From: Odoribacter lunatus | GTDB taxonomy: Bacteria; Bacteroidota; Bacteroidia; Bacteroidales; Marinifilaceae | Reading direction: 5' to 3' | Assembly: GCF_943193135.1 (NCBI RefSeq) | Contig: NZ_CALPCZ010000002.1 | Location: forward strand, 62,001 to 126,000 | Length of the DNA stretch: 64,000 bases | Shown: in pieces, positions 36,699-44,939 of the stretch | How the letters are laid out: each line of letters starts with the position of its first letter | Numbering within the stretch: position 1 is the stretch's first letter | Notes under the pieces: model-generated | Told to the model about the DNA's origin: nothing | Seen by the model: only the letters and a program-made list of their open reading frames with translations | The model's database searches: none | Translations under genes and position numbers: made by a program

Positions 36699-37439
36699 AT
36701 GGAAGCCATGATTTTTGCCGCAGGCTTGGGTACCCGTTTGCGGCCATTAACAGAAAATATGCCTAAAGCATTAGTGCCGGTCGGAGGGAAAACCATGTTA
36801 GAGCGAGTGATACAGCGATTAAAAATAGCCGGTTGTACGCATATTGTTGTTAATATTCATCATTTCGGACAGCAGATTATTGACTTCCTGCAAGAAAATC
36901 GGAATTTCGGTTTATCTATCGATATTTCGGATGAACGAGACGGACTTTTGGATACTGGCGGTGGAATCCGGAAAGCTGCTCACTATTTTAGCGGTAAACA
37001 GCCGGTATTAATTTATAATGTGGATATATTATCCAATTTGGATTTGACAGCCTTTTATACAATGCATTGTCGTTCAGCGTCGCAGGCTTCTTTATTAGTA
37101 GCTGAACGTAATACCTCTCGTTATTTGCTATTTGATGCTCGGAAGCGTTTGTGCGGTTGGGAGAATAAGAAAACAGATGAGGTAAAGTCTCCCTATCCGG
37201 AGTTTTCTCCTGAAAAATATACTGCTTATGCTTTTGGGGGAATCCATGTTATTTCTCCTGAACTTTTGCAAGAAATGCAAGAGAGGGAAGAAAGATTTTC
37301 AATTATAGATTTTTATCTTTCAGTGGCAGACAAAATGGAAATAAAAGCCTATCCGGCACCGGAAGGGTTATTGTGGATGGATTTAGGCAAGGTGGAATCC
37401 TTGAAAAAAGCAGAGGAAATTTTACAAAATTCCTTGTAG
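36699..37439 (+). CDS. MurU-like sugar-1-phosphate nucleotidyltransferase
   Basis: A 246-residue nucleotidyltransferase with the signature AAGLGTRLRPLTENMPKALV and a YNVDILSN metal-binding segment. The short size and single Rossmann-like domain fit MurU (MurNAc-1-P uridylyltransferase) and HddC/RmlA-like enzymes. Because it follows the AmgK-like gene by only 3 bp, MurU is favoured: together they would convert MurNAc to UDP-MurNAc and bypass MurA/MurB. The substrate is inferred from context. Confidence 0.8.
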   Translation: MEAMIFAAGLGTRLRPLTENMPKALVPVGGKTMLERVIQRLKIAGCTHIVVNIHHFGQQIIDFLQENRNFGLSIDISDERDGLLDTGGGIRKAAHYFSGKQPVLIYNVDILSNLDLTAFYTMHCRSASQASLLVAERNTSRYLLFDARKRLCGWENKKTDEVKSPYPEFSPEKYTAYAFGGIHVISPELLQEMQEREERFSIIDFYLSVADKMEIKAYPAPEGLLWMDLGKVESLKKAEEILQNSL

Positions 37440-37456
37440 ACTCTAATTAGGATGCT

Positions 37457-37798
37457 ATGTTGACGGGAGTTTTCATTATATTGTTTTTTTATGCTTTAGG
37501 GGAGTTTGTTGCCTGGTTGATATCGGGATTTATTCCGGGAAATGTCGTAGGGATGATGTTGCTTTTCACAGCTTTGTGTCTGAAAATAGTAAAACCGGAG
37601 AGAATAAGACCTGTGGTAAAGTTCTTAAGTGAAAACATGGTCTTGTTTTTTATTCCGGCGGGAGTCGGTATAGTGAATGCAATGGATATTTTATCTAAAC
37701 ATTGGCAGGCAATACTGACAGTGTGTGCCCTTAGTACAGTGTTGGTAATAGTGACTGTTGCTTTTATTCAGCAGTGGTTGGAGAAAAGAAAGAAATAG
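37457..37798 (+). CDS. CidA/LrgA-family membrane protein
   Basis: A 113-residue protein with four hydrophobic helices, holin-like, of the LrgA/CidA family (YALGEFVAWLISGFIPGNVV, FLSENMVLFFIPAGVG). In staphylococci the family modulates murein hydrolase activity or pyruvate transport. Two bp before the LrgB gene and 17 bp after the MurU-like gene, so cell-wall turnover is a likely common theme. Confidence 0.9.
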   Translation: MLTGVFIILFFYALGEFVAWLISGFIPGNVVGMMLLFTALCLKIVKPERIRPVVKFLSENMVLFFIPAGVGIVNAMDILSKHWQAILTVCALSTVLVIVTVAFIQQWLEKRKK

Positions 37799-37800
37799 GT

Positions 37801-38493
37801 ATGGAAAGTTTGTTGAATTCCGAAGTATTTATACTGACGTTAGTTGTAGGTGTTTATCTTTGTGCCGTATGGTTATATCGTAAAACCCGTTTGGCATTGC
37901 TTCATCCCGTATTGATTTCTATACCTGTTCTGACTGCTATTACCCGAGTGTTGGGAATTTCCTATGAATCTTTTGAACAGGGTAGTCGGATCATTACTTT
38001 TTTGTTAGGACCTTCCGTAGTTGTACTGGGTTACTTGTTATATGAACAGGTGGCTTGTTTGAAGGAGAACATGATTTCCATTCTTACGGCAGTATTTGTG
38101 GGGAGTGTTGTTGGGATATTGAGTGTGATATATATTGCTGCATTTTTTGATGCCGATAGGATATTGATAGCTTCTCTGCAACCTAAATCCGTTACGACCC
38201 CGATAGCTATAAGTATTGCTGCCAAATCGGGAGGAATACCTGCTATTACGGCAATTGTTGTGATAGTTGTCGGCATATTCGGTAGTATCACAGGTCCTTT
38301 TGTTTTGAATAAATTGGGGATAACCAGCAAAATAGCCAAAGGTTTGGCTATGGGGGCAGCTGCTCACGGGTTGGGAACGGCGCGAGCAATGGAATTGGGG
38401 ACGATAGAAGGAGCAATCAGTGGATTGGCCATCGGGTTGATGGGAATGATGACAGCAGTTCTCGTCCCTGTCATTGAAAACATACTAAACTGA
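37801..38493 (+). CDS. LrgB/CidB-family membrane protein
   Basis: A 230-residue polytopic protein of the LrgB family (SLQPKSVTTPIAISIAAKSG, AAAHGLGTARAMELG). The start is ATG 37801 (MESLLNSEVF), 2 bp after the lrgA stop; a longer frame from 37774 would overlap lrgA. It forms the partner of LrgA, in plastids and bacteria linked to glycolate/pyruvate transport or autolysis control. It ends 8 bp from the convergent phosphorylase gene with no terminator visible. Confidence 0.93.
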   Translation: MESLLNSEVFILTLVVGVYLCAVWLYRKTRLALLHPVLISIPVLTAITRVLGISYESFEQGSRIITFLLGPSVVVLGYLLYEQVACLKENMISILTAVFVGSVVGILSVIYIAAFFDADRILIASLQPKSVTTPIAISIAAKSGGIPAITAIVVIVVGIFGSITGPFVLNKLGITSKIAKGLAMGAAAHGLGTARAMELGTIEGAISGLAIGLMGMMTAVLVPVIENILN

Positions 38494-38501
38494 TTTATCT
38501 A

Positions 38502-39317
38502 TTACAATTTGGATATAATAGCTTGGAAAAGAGCAGTCATACGGGGTTGAGCTGTGTTGCCAATGTCTTGTACTTCCTCGTGATTGGTTTTAATTAATTC
38601 GGGAGATGCCGTACTATTGGTAATTACTGAAATTCCGAAACATTCTATGCCCATGTGTCTTGCCACGATGATTTCTGGAACAGTGGACATACCAACGGCG
38701 TCGCCACCGATAACTCTTATCCAGTGATATTCCGCTGGAGTTTCAAAAGATGGTCCTTGCAATCCTGCATATACACCTTTTTGTAATTTGATGCCCAATT
38801 CCTTGCTGCATTCTTCTGCTATCTGGATAATACGAGGACTGTAAGCGTCTGTCATGCCGGGAAAACGAGGGCCCAATTCATTTATGTTCTTGCCTCGAAG
38901 CGGGTGTTCGGGGAAAAGATTAATGTGGTCGGTAATAATCATTAAGTCTCCGACCAGAAAATTTGTGTTTACTCCACCTGCTGCATTCGATACGAAAAGT
39001 GTTTTTACACCTAACTGACGTAGTACCCTTATCGGGAAAGTTACTTCTTGCATGGAATAGCCTTCGTAGAAATGGAAGCGTCCTTGCATGGCGATGATAT
39101 TTTTCCCGCCGAATTGTCCGATAAGCAGATTGCCTTTATGTCCTTCGACTGTCGATACGGGGAAATTAGGAATAGCTGAATAAGGAATAGTGTGTCGGAT
39201 TTCAATGGATTTGCCCAGTTCACCTAATCCGGTGCCTAATATGATACCTATTGAATATTCTTCTTTGTCAAGGAAACTGGAGAGGTAAGCAGCGCTATTT
39301 TTTATTTTTTGTAACAT
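38502..39317 (-). CDS. Purine nucleoside phosphorylase
   Basis: A 271-residue trimeric-type PNP that splits purine nucleosides with phosphate into base and ribose-1-phosphate. Motifs: GIILGTGLGELGKSI (phosphate site), MQGRFHFYEGY, FVSNAAGGVNTNF and GDAVGMSTVPEI. The key residues for 6-oxopurine use are in the VITNSTA segment, where human PNP has Asn243. Its first 23 bp overlap the end of lpxK. Confidence 0.93.
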   Translation of the reverse strand: MLQKIKNSAAYLSSFLDKEEYSIGIILGTGLGELGKSIEIRHTIPYSAIPNFPVSTVEGHKGNLLIGQFGGKNIIAMQGRFHFYEGYSMQEVTFPIRVLRQLGVKTLFVSNAAGGVNTNFLVGDLMIITDHINLFPEHPLRGKNINELGPRFPGMTDAYSPRIIQIAEECSKELGIKLQKGVYAGLQGPSFETPAEYHWIRVIGGDAVGMSTVPEIIVARHMGIECFGISVITNSTASPELIKTNHEEVQDIGNTAQPRMTALFQAIISKL

Positions 39318-40347
39318 AGTTTTTTAAGTCTTGAATGAATAGTTCTTTTTTATTTAAAAATATTGGTTCAATAGGAATATAATAGATTTTTTCCTTTATT
39401 TCTTGTGGCAATTGGCATCCTTTTAAACGAGAGGCATCTTTTTCAGTGGTAAAAATATATTTTTCCGTATTAAGAATCTCTTCAAAAGAGGATGTGATAT
39501 GGCGAATATCCCGTTTTGAAAAATGATGATGGTCTGGATATTCAAGAACTGTAATATTTGAGGTGAATTGTCTTAAATATTGGATATAGGGTGCCGGGTG
39601 GGCAATACCTGTAACACAAAGAATAGAACTTTTATTGCTTAGACATGGAGCGGGGAGATCGGCTTTCAGACTTAAGATACTACCATATCGCATTGTCGTA
39701 AAAAAGAGTTGCTGATAGGGCTTTATTTTTAAATGTTTATGAAATAATCTTTGCTCAATGGGAGAAAGAGTTTCCGGACATTTGGTCACAATAAGATAAT
39801 CGGCTCTTTTTAAAGCACTGCATGTTTCCCGTAAGCGCCCTGCGGGTAGCAGATAGTCTTTGTAGCACGGATGATTGTAGTCGATTAATACAATATTTTT
39901 ATCGGCTTTTACATAGCGGTGCTGAAAAGCATCATCCAATATAATAACTTCCGGTTGAGGAGATAGAGAGAGTAGTTTTTCAATACCTCTTGTTCGTTTA
40001 GCGTCGCATGCGACTTGGATATTCGGGAATTTGTTTTTTATTTGCAAAGGTTCGTCTCCGATTTCATCTGCAGTAGAATCCGTTTTAGCCAAAATAAATC
40101 CTTTGGTATGACGTTTATAGCCCCGACTGAGGCAGGCAATCTGAAAGTCATTGGATAAGGCGGAGATAATTTGTTCCGTATGGGGGGTTTTGCCTGTACC
40201 TCCGACGGAAATGTTGCCGACACAAATAATAGGAATACTGAAACTTTTGGATTTCAGTATTCCATTATTAAAGAAAAAGTTTCTTATACCGACAATAAAT
40301 CCGTAAAGGCAACTTAGTGGTAATAATATGACTTTCAGAAAGGCCAT
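39295..40347 (-). CDS. lpxK: Tetraacyldisaccharide 4'-kinase
   Basis: Inner membrane kinase that phosphorylates the 4' position of the lipid A precursor. The 350-residue protein has an N-terminal amphipathic helix, a Walker A loop GNISVGGTGKTPHTEQI, a DDAFQHRYV Walker-B-like motif and C-terminal FTTEKDASRL. It lies 23 bp after sppA and overlaps the phosphorylase gene by 23 bp. Confidence 0.95.
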   Translation of the reverse strand: MAFLKVILLPLSCLYGFIVGIRNFFFNNGILKSKSFSIPIICVGNISVGGTGKTPHTEQIISALSNDFQIACLSRGYKRHTKGFILAKTDSTADEIGDEPLQIKNKFPNIQVACDAKRTRGIEKLLSLSPQPEVIILDDAFQHRYVKADKNIVLIDYNHPCYKDYLLPAGRLRETCSALKRADYLIVTKCPETLSPIEQRLFHKHLKIKPYQQLFFTTMRYGSILSLKADLPAPCLSNKSSILCVTGIAHPAPYIQYLRQFTSNITVLEYPDHHHFSKRDIRHITSSFEEILNTEKYIFTTEKDASRLKGCQLPQEIKEKIYYIPIEPIFLNKKELFIQDLKNYVTKNKK

Positions 40348-40370
40348 GTAATTCTATTGTCGTATATCCG

Positions 40371-42164
40371 TTAATTAAATGTAATGTCGTAAGGAATACG
40401 GGAAACAAGACCTTGCTGGCTGTTCATGATGTCCTTTAGCTGGTAGAAAGTAGTGTAATACTCACCCAATTCGTTTTGCAATATTTTGGCTTTCACGGAA
40501 GCGGATAGTCCGCTGAAAAGTTCTTCAAAAGGATTCTTTTCTACCGGATATTCCGTAAGGGAATATTTTTCCAAACCGGCTTTTGCTGCAGCAATAACAA
40601 TGGCATCATCCAATCCGCCGAGGATATCGACCAATCCGACTTTGACAGCTTGTTTGCCTGTCCATACTCGTCCCTGCGCAACTTCATGTACTTCGTCGCG
40701 TGTCATGTGGCGACCTTCTGCAACTCGGTTGAGGAATGTTTCATAGCCGTTTTCGATATAATTTTGAAGTACTTGTTTTTCGTAAGCGGTAAGTGGACGG
40801 TTGCTTATAGGCAAGGGCAGTGGATAAGCGCCTCCGAAATCACTGTGTTCATTGGTTTTTACGGTACTGCTTGTCAAGCCTAGCTTGTCTTTAATGAGTT
40901 TTTCGCCGGTAAAGAATTGACCGAAAATGCCAATAGAACCGGTTAGTGTCATTGGATCTGCGAGAATAGTATCGGCAGCACAAGAAATGTAATACCCGCC
41001 GGAAGCGGCTACGTTGCCCATTGATACAATTACCGGTTTCGTTGCCTTTGTTAAAGCAACTTCCCGCCAGATAATATCAGAAGTTAGGGCACTTCCACCT
41101 GGAGAATTAACACGCAATACGACTGCTTTTACATTTTTATTTTCTCTAACTTGGCGGATAGTATTTGCCAATTCGGGGCCGATAGCCTTGGCGCTTTGGT
41201 TCATACCGATTTCGCCGGAAGCGTAAATAACGGCGATTTTATTTTTCTCGGAAGAATGTTTCGTTAAAGTTTTACCGTAATCTACGAGAGAGATAAGTTT
41301 TAACTTTTTATCAGCCGGAATATTACATTTATTTTTTAGCCGAAGAAGCATTTCATCCTCATAACATACCCCGTCATATAGCCCGAATTCTTGTTCTTCT
41401 TGAGAGGTACGGTAGCTTAAATGGTTAGCCAGCCAGTTTAATGAATCGATGGAAATATTCCGCTCTTTGGCAATACCTGTTAAGATATTTCCCCATAAAG
41501 AATTTAAATAAGAAGAAATTTGCTCTCGGTTGGCTTCGCTTATTTCTCTACGGGTAAATGGTTCTACGGCAGATTTGTATTTTCCTACTTTAATAATCTC
41601 TGCCTGTACGCCGATTTTATCCAACAAATCTTTATAAAAAATCAGATTGCTTCCCAAGCCCATCAGCATTAGTGGGGTTTCCGGATTTACGAAAATACTG
41701 TCTGCCGCAGTGGCTAAATAATAAGCTGTCTGTGAATATCCCAAGTTGGTATAACTATAAATAAATTTTCCGCTTTCTTTGAACTCAAGTAAAGCATTCC
41801 GAATCTCTTCCGTAGTGGCAAACGGAATGAAATAGCTTTGTATATCTGTCAAATTAAGATAGATACCTTTTATTTTAGAATCGTTGGCAGCATGCCGGAT
41901 ACTTTTCAGAATATTATTCAATCCTAAAGGCTGGGAAGGTTTCATGGATATAAAATCCAGGTTATCGAACGGATTGGTGGATGTCCGGTCTGAAATAGTA
42001 TTGTTCAATGTGATTTCCAGTATACTGTTGTCTTTGACTTCCACTGTTTTGTCTCCCATAGTGGCTACAGCTCCAATAAATCCAAAGAAAACGAATAACA
42101 TCAATATATTAATAATGATGAATCCGACGATGGTTGCTAGTACATATTTAAAAAAACTTTTCAT
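40371..42164 (-). CDS. sppA: Signal peptide peptidase SppA, 67K type
   Basis: Membrane-anchored Ser/Lys protease of 597 residues that degrades cleaved signal peptides. One N-terminal helix (about 7-32) is followed by two tandem ClpP-like S49 domains, as in E. coli SppA. The catalytic Ser is in GNVAASGGYYISCAAD and the general-base Lys lies in the N-terminal half near KYKSAVEPFTRREI. Between murA and lpxK. Confidence 0.94.
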   Translation of the reverse strand: MKSFFKYVLATIVGFIIINILMLFVFFGFIGAVATMGDKTVEVKDNSILEITLNNTISDRTSTNPFDNLDFISMKPSQPLGLNNILKSIRHAANDSKIKGIYLNLTDIQSYFIPFATTEEIRNALLEFKESGKFIYSYTNLGYSQTAYYLATAADSIFVNPETPLMLMGLGSNLIFYKDLLDKIGVQAEIIKVGKYKSAVEPFTRREISEANREQISSYLNSLWGNILTGIAKERNISIDSLNWLANHLSYRTSQEEQEFGLYDGVCYEDEMLLRLKNKCNIPADKKLKLISLVDYGKTLTKHSSEKNKIAVIYASGEIGMNQSAKAIGPELANTIRQVRENKNVKAVVLRVNSPGGSALTSDIIWREVALTKATKPVIVSMGNVAASGGYYISCAADTILADPMTLTGSIGIFGQFFTGEKLIKDKLGLTSSTVKTNEHSDFGGAYPLPLPISNRPLTAYEKQVLQNYIENGYETFLNRVAEGRHMTRDEVHEVAQGRVWTGKQAVKVGLVDILGGLDDAIVIAAAKAGLEKYSLTEYPVEKNPFEELFSGLSASVKAKILQNELGEYYTTFYQLKDIMNSQQGLVSRIPYDITFN

Positions 42165-42197
42165 GTTGTTAGTGTTTTATTTGTTCGAGTGTTATTA

Positions 42198-43505
42198 TTA
42201 AGCAAATCTGATAATTTCGGCACCAATGGCATTTAATTTTTCATCAATGTGTTCATAGCCTCGGTCGATTTGGTCAATATTGTGGATAGAGCTTTTCCCA
42301 TTAGCGGATAAGGCTGCTATCAGTAGAGCAATACCGGCCCGGATATCGGGTGATGTCATCTTGGTAGCCCGTAATTGCGATTCATGATTTTGTCCGATAA
42401 CCGTAGCCCGATGAGGATCACAAAGAATGATTTTTGCTCCCATGTCGATAAGTTTATCGACAAAGAAAAGGCGGCTTTCAAACATTTTCTGATGTATCAG
42501 AACACTGCCTTTGGCTTGAGTGGCTACAACCAAAAATACACTTAACAGGTCGGGGGTTAATCCGGGCCAAGGGGCATCCGCGATGGTTAGGATAGAACCA
42601 TCGATGAAATCTTCAATCATATAGTGTTCCTGGCGTGGAATATATAAATCGTCGCCTTTTTCCTCTACCCGGATTCCTAATTTTCGGAATGCTTCCGGAA
42701 TAATACCTAATTGCCGGATATTGACATCTTTTATTGTAATTTCCGAACGGGTCATGGCCGCCAGACCGATATAGCTGCCCACTTCAATCATGTCGGGCAG
42801 ACAGTGGTGTTTGCAGCCGTGTAATTTCTCTACTCCGTCGATAGTCAGCAGATTGGAAGCAATGCCGGAAATTTTGGCTCCCATGGAATTTAGCATCAGA
42901 CAAAGCTGTTGTACGTAAGGTTCGCAGGCGGCATTATAGATAGTTGTCGTGCCTTTTGCCAATACGGCAGCCATAATAATGTTGGCGGTTCCGGTAACGG
43001 AGGCTTCGTCCAGCAACATGTAATTGCCGTGGAGCTGGTTAGCGGAAGCCTTGAAACAACGGTTCATAGCATCGTATTCAAAAGTCGCGCCTAATTTTTC
43101 AAAGCCCAAGAAGTGGGTATCCAATCGTCTTCGTCCAATCTTGTCACCTCCGGGCTTGGGAACCAACCCGCAACCGTGGATTGCCAACAAAGGGCCTAAT
43201 ATCATGATAGAACCGCGTAGACTAACGGCTTTATTATAGAAATCTTCTGTTTCCAAATAATCGAAGTTTATTTCGGCTGCCTGAAATCTGTATTCTCCGT
43301 GGGTTGGATGGCTTACTTTTACTCCTAATCCTTGTAATAATTCGATAAGTTTTAATACATCCAGAATTTCGGGGACATTGGAAATTGTTACTTCTTCTTG
43401 AGTAAGCAGACAGGCACAAATAACCTGTAATGCTTCATTTTTAGCTCCTTGCGGGCGAAGTTCTCCTTTTAGGCGTCGTCCTCCCGTGATGACGAATCTG
43501 CTCAT
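42198..43505 (-). CDS. murA: UDP-GlcNAc 1-carboxyvinyltransferase with Asp at the Cys115 site
   Basis: First committed step of peptidoglycan synthesis: transfers enolpyruvate from PEP to UDP-GlcNAc. The 435 residues show the EPSP-synthase-like repeats and QGAKNEALQ near the N-terminus. In the active-site loop the usual catalytic Cys of PGGCxIGxRP is replaced: the sequence is PKPGGDKIGRRRLDTH with Asp121 (codon 43143-43145). Asp supports catalysis in MurA of Mycobacterium and Chlamydia but is not alkylated by fosfomycin, so the enzyme should be insensitive. Confidence 0.95.
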   Translation of the reverse strand: MSRFVITGGRRLKGELRPQGAKNEALQVICACLLTQEEVTISNVPEILDVLKLIELLQGLGVKVSHPTHGEYRFQAAEINFDYLETEDFYNKAVSLRGSIMILGPLLAIHGCGLVPKPGGDKIGRRRLDTHFLGFEKLGATFEYDAMNRCFKASANQLHGNYMLLDEASVTGTANIIMAAVLAKGTTTIYNAACEPYVQQLCLMLNSMGAKISGIASNLLTIDGVEKLHGCKHHCLPDMIEVGSYIGLAAMTRSEITIKDVNIRQLGIIPEAFRKLGIRVEEKGDDLYIPRQEHYMIEDFIDGSILTIADAPWPGLTPDLLSVFLVVATQAKGSVLIHQKMFESRLFFVDKLIDMGAKIILCDPHRATVIGQNHESQLRATKMTSPDIRAGIALLIAALSANGKSSIHNIDQIDRGYEHIDEKLNAIGAEIIRFA

Positions 43506-43580
43506 TGTTAGAGGGTATAATCGTATTTATTTCAGTTGGGTAAAATTATCGAAAAAAACAGAACAAATACAAACTTCTTC

Positions 43581-44075
43581 TTAAATAGTTGTTGTAATGA
43601 TTTTTACAGATAAAGAATCATTGCATTCGGACAGAAGTTGGGTAATGGTTTTATGAAAAAGGGGGTGAACGAAGTCAGGCATGACTTCGTGGAGAGGTGC
43701 TAAAACAAACCGGCGTTCGGCTATCCGGGGATGAGGTAACGTGAGAGTGGGAGTGTGGATAATCTTGTCATCACAGAATAACAAATCAATATCAATAGTG
43801 CGGGAAGCATAACGGATTTCTGATGACCGGATTCGCCCCAATGATTTTTCGATAACTAAAGATTGTTGGAGAAAAATTTCCGGTTGGAGTTCTGTTTCAA
43901 ACTGGAGAACTTGATTCAGAAAAGATTCGTTACATTCAAAGCCCCACGGCGCGGTTTCATATAACGAAGAAGAAACTGTAAGCTGCCCGCATTGTTGTGT
44001 TAAAAGTCGGGTTGCTTGTTTGATATATTCCGCTTTATTACCGGAATTGCTCCCTAAAATGACAGTGGTCAGCAT
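43581..44075 (-). CDS. folK: 6-hydroxymethyl-7,8-dihydropterin pyrophosphokinase
   Basis: Folate pathway enzyme of 164 residues that transfers pyrophosphate from ATP. The N-terminus TTVILGSNSGNKAEYIKQAT and the motif pair EKSLGRIRSSEIRYASRTID and DIDLLFCDD with HPRIAERRFVLAPL are diagnostic. It begins 5 bp after the DUF4290 gene. Confidence 0.96.
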   Translation of the reverse strand: MLTTVILGSNSGNKAEYIKQATRLLTQQCGQLTVSSSLYETAPWGFECNESFLNQVLQFETELQPEIFLQQSLVIEKSLGRIRSSEIRYASRTIDIDLLFCDDKIIHTPTLTLPHPRIAERRFVLAPLHEVMPDFVHPLFHKTITQLLSECNDSLSVKIITTTI

Positions 44076-44080
44076 GGAAG

Positions 44081-44776
44081 TTAATTCGGGTTTTTATTAT
44101 TGCCCTGCTGGTCGTTGTTTTTGAAATTCTTTTTGTGATATGTGTAATTGCCGTTGTCCCTCTTGTTATTTTTACCGTTATTTTTGTTCATGGCAGGCTT
44201 GTTGGAACTGGGCTTGCTCTTTTTCTGCAAGAGTTCTTTCGGATTGGATAGAGTCATGCCCTCCGGTAAAATGATAGGGCTGCCGTAATAAGTATTGATA
44301 TCATCATAAATCTGTTCGTCTTCGACAGAATCTTTATTCCATGTAAGGAATGATTTTTTCATATGATTGGCTGTCAATACAATTAAAGCCCTTTTCTGTT
44401 CCGGATTTTCCAGTTCTTTGATTTTATCGATTAGTTTTTCTACTGATTTACCGTAGTGCCGGTATCTGATACGGTTTGTACTGTAATTAATCTTTGCCGG
44501 TTTTTCTTTTAATTTATCGATAGAAGGTAACGGATAAGGAGAGTCAATATCCAATTTAAAACCCGCCATAATAGCCAAATGATCCCATAGCTTATGACGG
44601 AAGTCAGGTACATCCCGCAAATGGGGATAAAGATTTCCCATGACGTCTATAATAGTTTTGGCTGCACGGGTTCTCTCTTCCCGATTTTCTATGGTCAGAA
44701 TGTGGTCAACCATTTTTTGTATGTTCCTTCCGTATTCGGGAAGTAACAATTTTTTTCTTTGGGTATTGTATTCCAT
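44081..44776 (-). CDS. DUF4290 family protein
   Basis: A 231-residue soluble protein found in Bacteroidota. The first 170 residues form the DUF4290 domain (MEYNTQRKKLLLPEYGRNIQ, YPHLRDVPDFRHKLWDHLAI, GSPIILPEGM). The last 55 or so residues are low complexity, rich in Asn and Lys, and probably disordered or nucleic-acid binding. No function is known. It heads the DUF4290-folK-murA-sppA-lpxK-PNP run and has a leader of about 120 nt. Confidence 0.9.
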   Translation of the reverse strand: MEYNTQRKKLLLPEYGRNIQKMVDHILTIENREERTRAAKTIIDVMGNLYPHLRDVPDFRHKLWDHLAIMAGFKLDIDSPYPLPSIDKLKEKPAKINYSTNRIRYRHYGKSVEKLIDKIKELENPEQKRALIVLTANHMKKSFLTWNKDSVEDEQIYDDINTYYGSPIILPEGMTLSNPKELLQKKSKPSSNKPAMNKNNGKNNKRDNGNYTYHKKNFKNNDQQGNNKNPN

Positions 44777-44903
44777 TCCTGGGATGTTTCTGTTGCCGGT
44801 AATTTAACTCCCGGTTAAGTTTATTGAGTCAATAAATATAATTTAAGGGGAAACTTCGGGATTGCTTTCTTCTCGAAGAACTCTTTTCTGATAATTACGG
44901 GGA

Positions 44904-44911
44904 CAAATATA
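44904..44911 (-). promoter_or_regulatory. -7 box upstream of DUF4290
   Basis: TATATTTG on the minus strand fits TAnnTTTG. The transcript would start near 44897, giving a leader of about 120 nt with an imperfect CTTCG/CGAAG hairpin. No -33 box is obvious. Confidence 0.5.
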
Positions 44912-44939
44912 GGATATTTTCTGTATTCTTCGATTTAAT

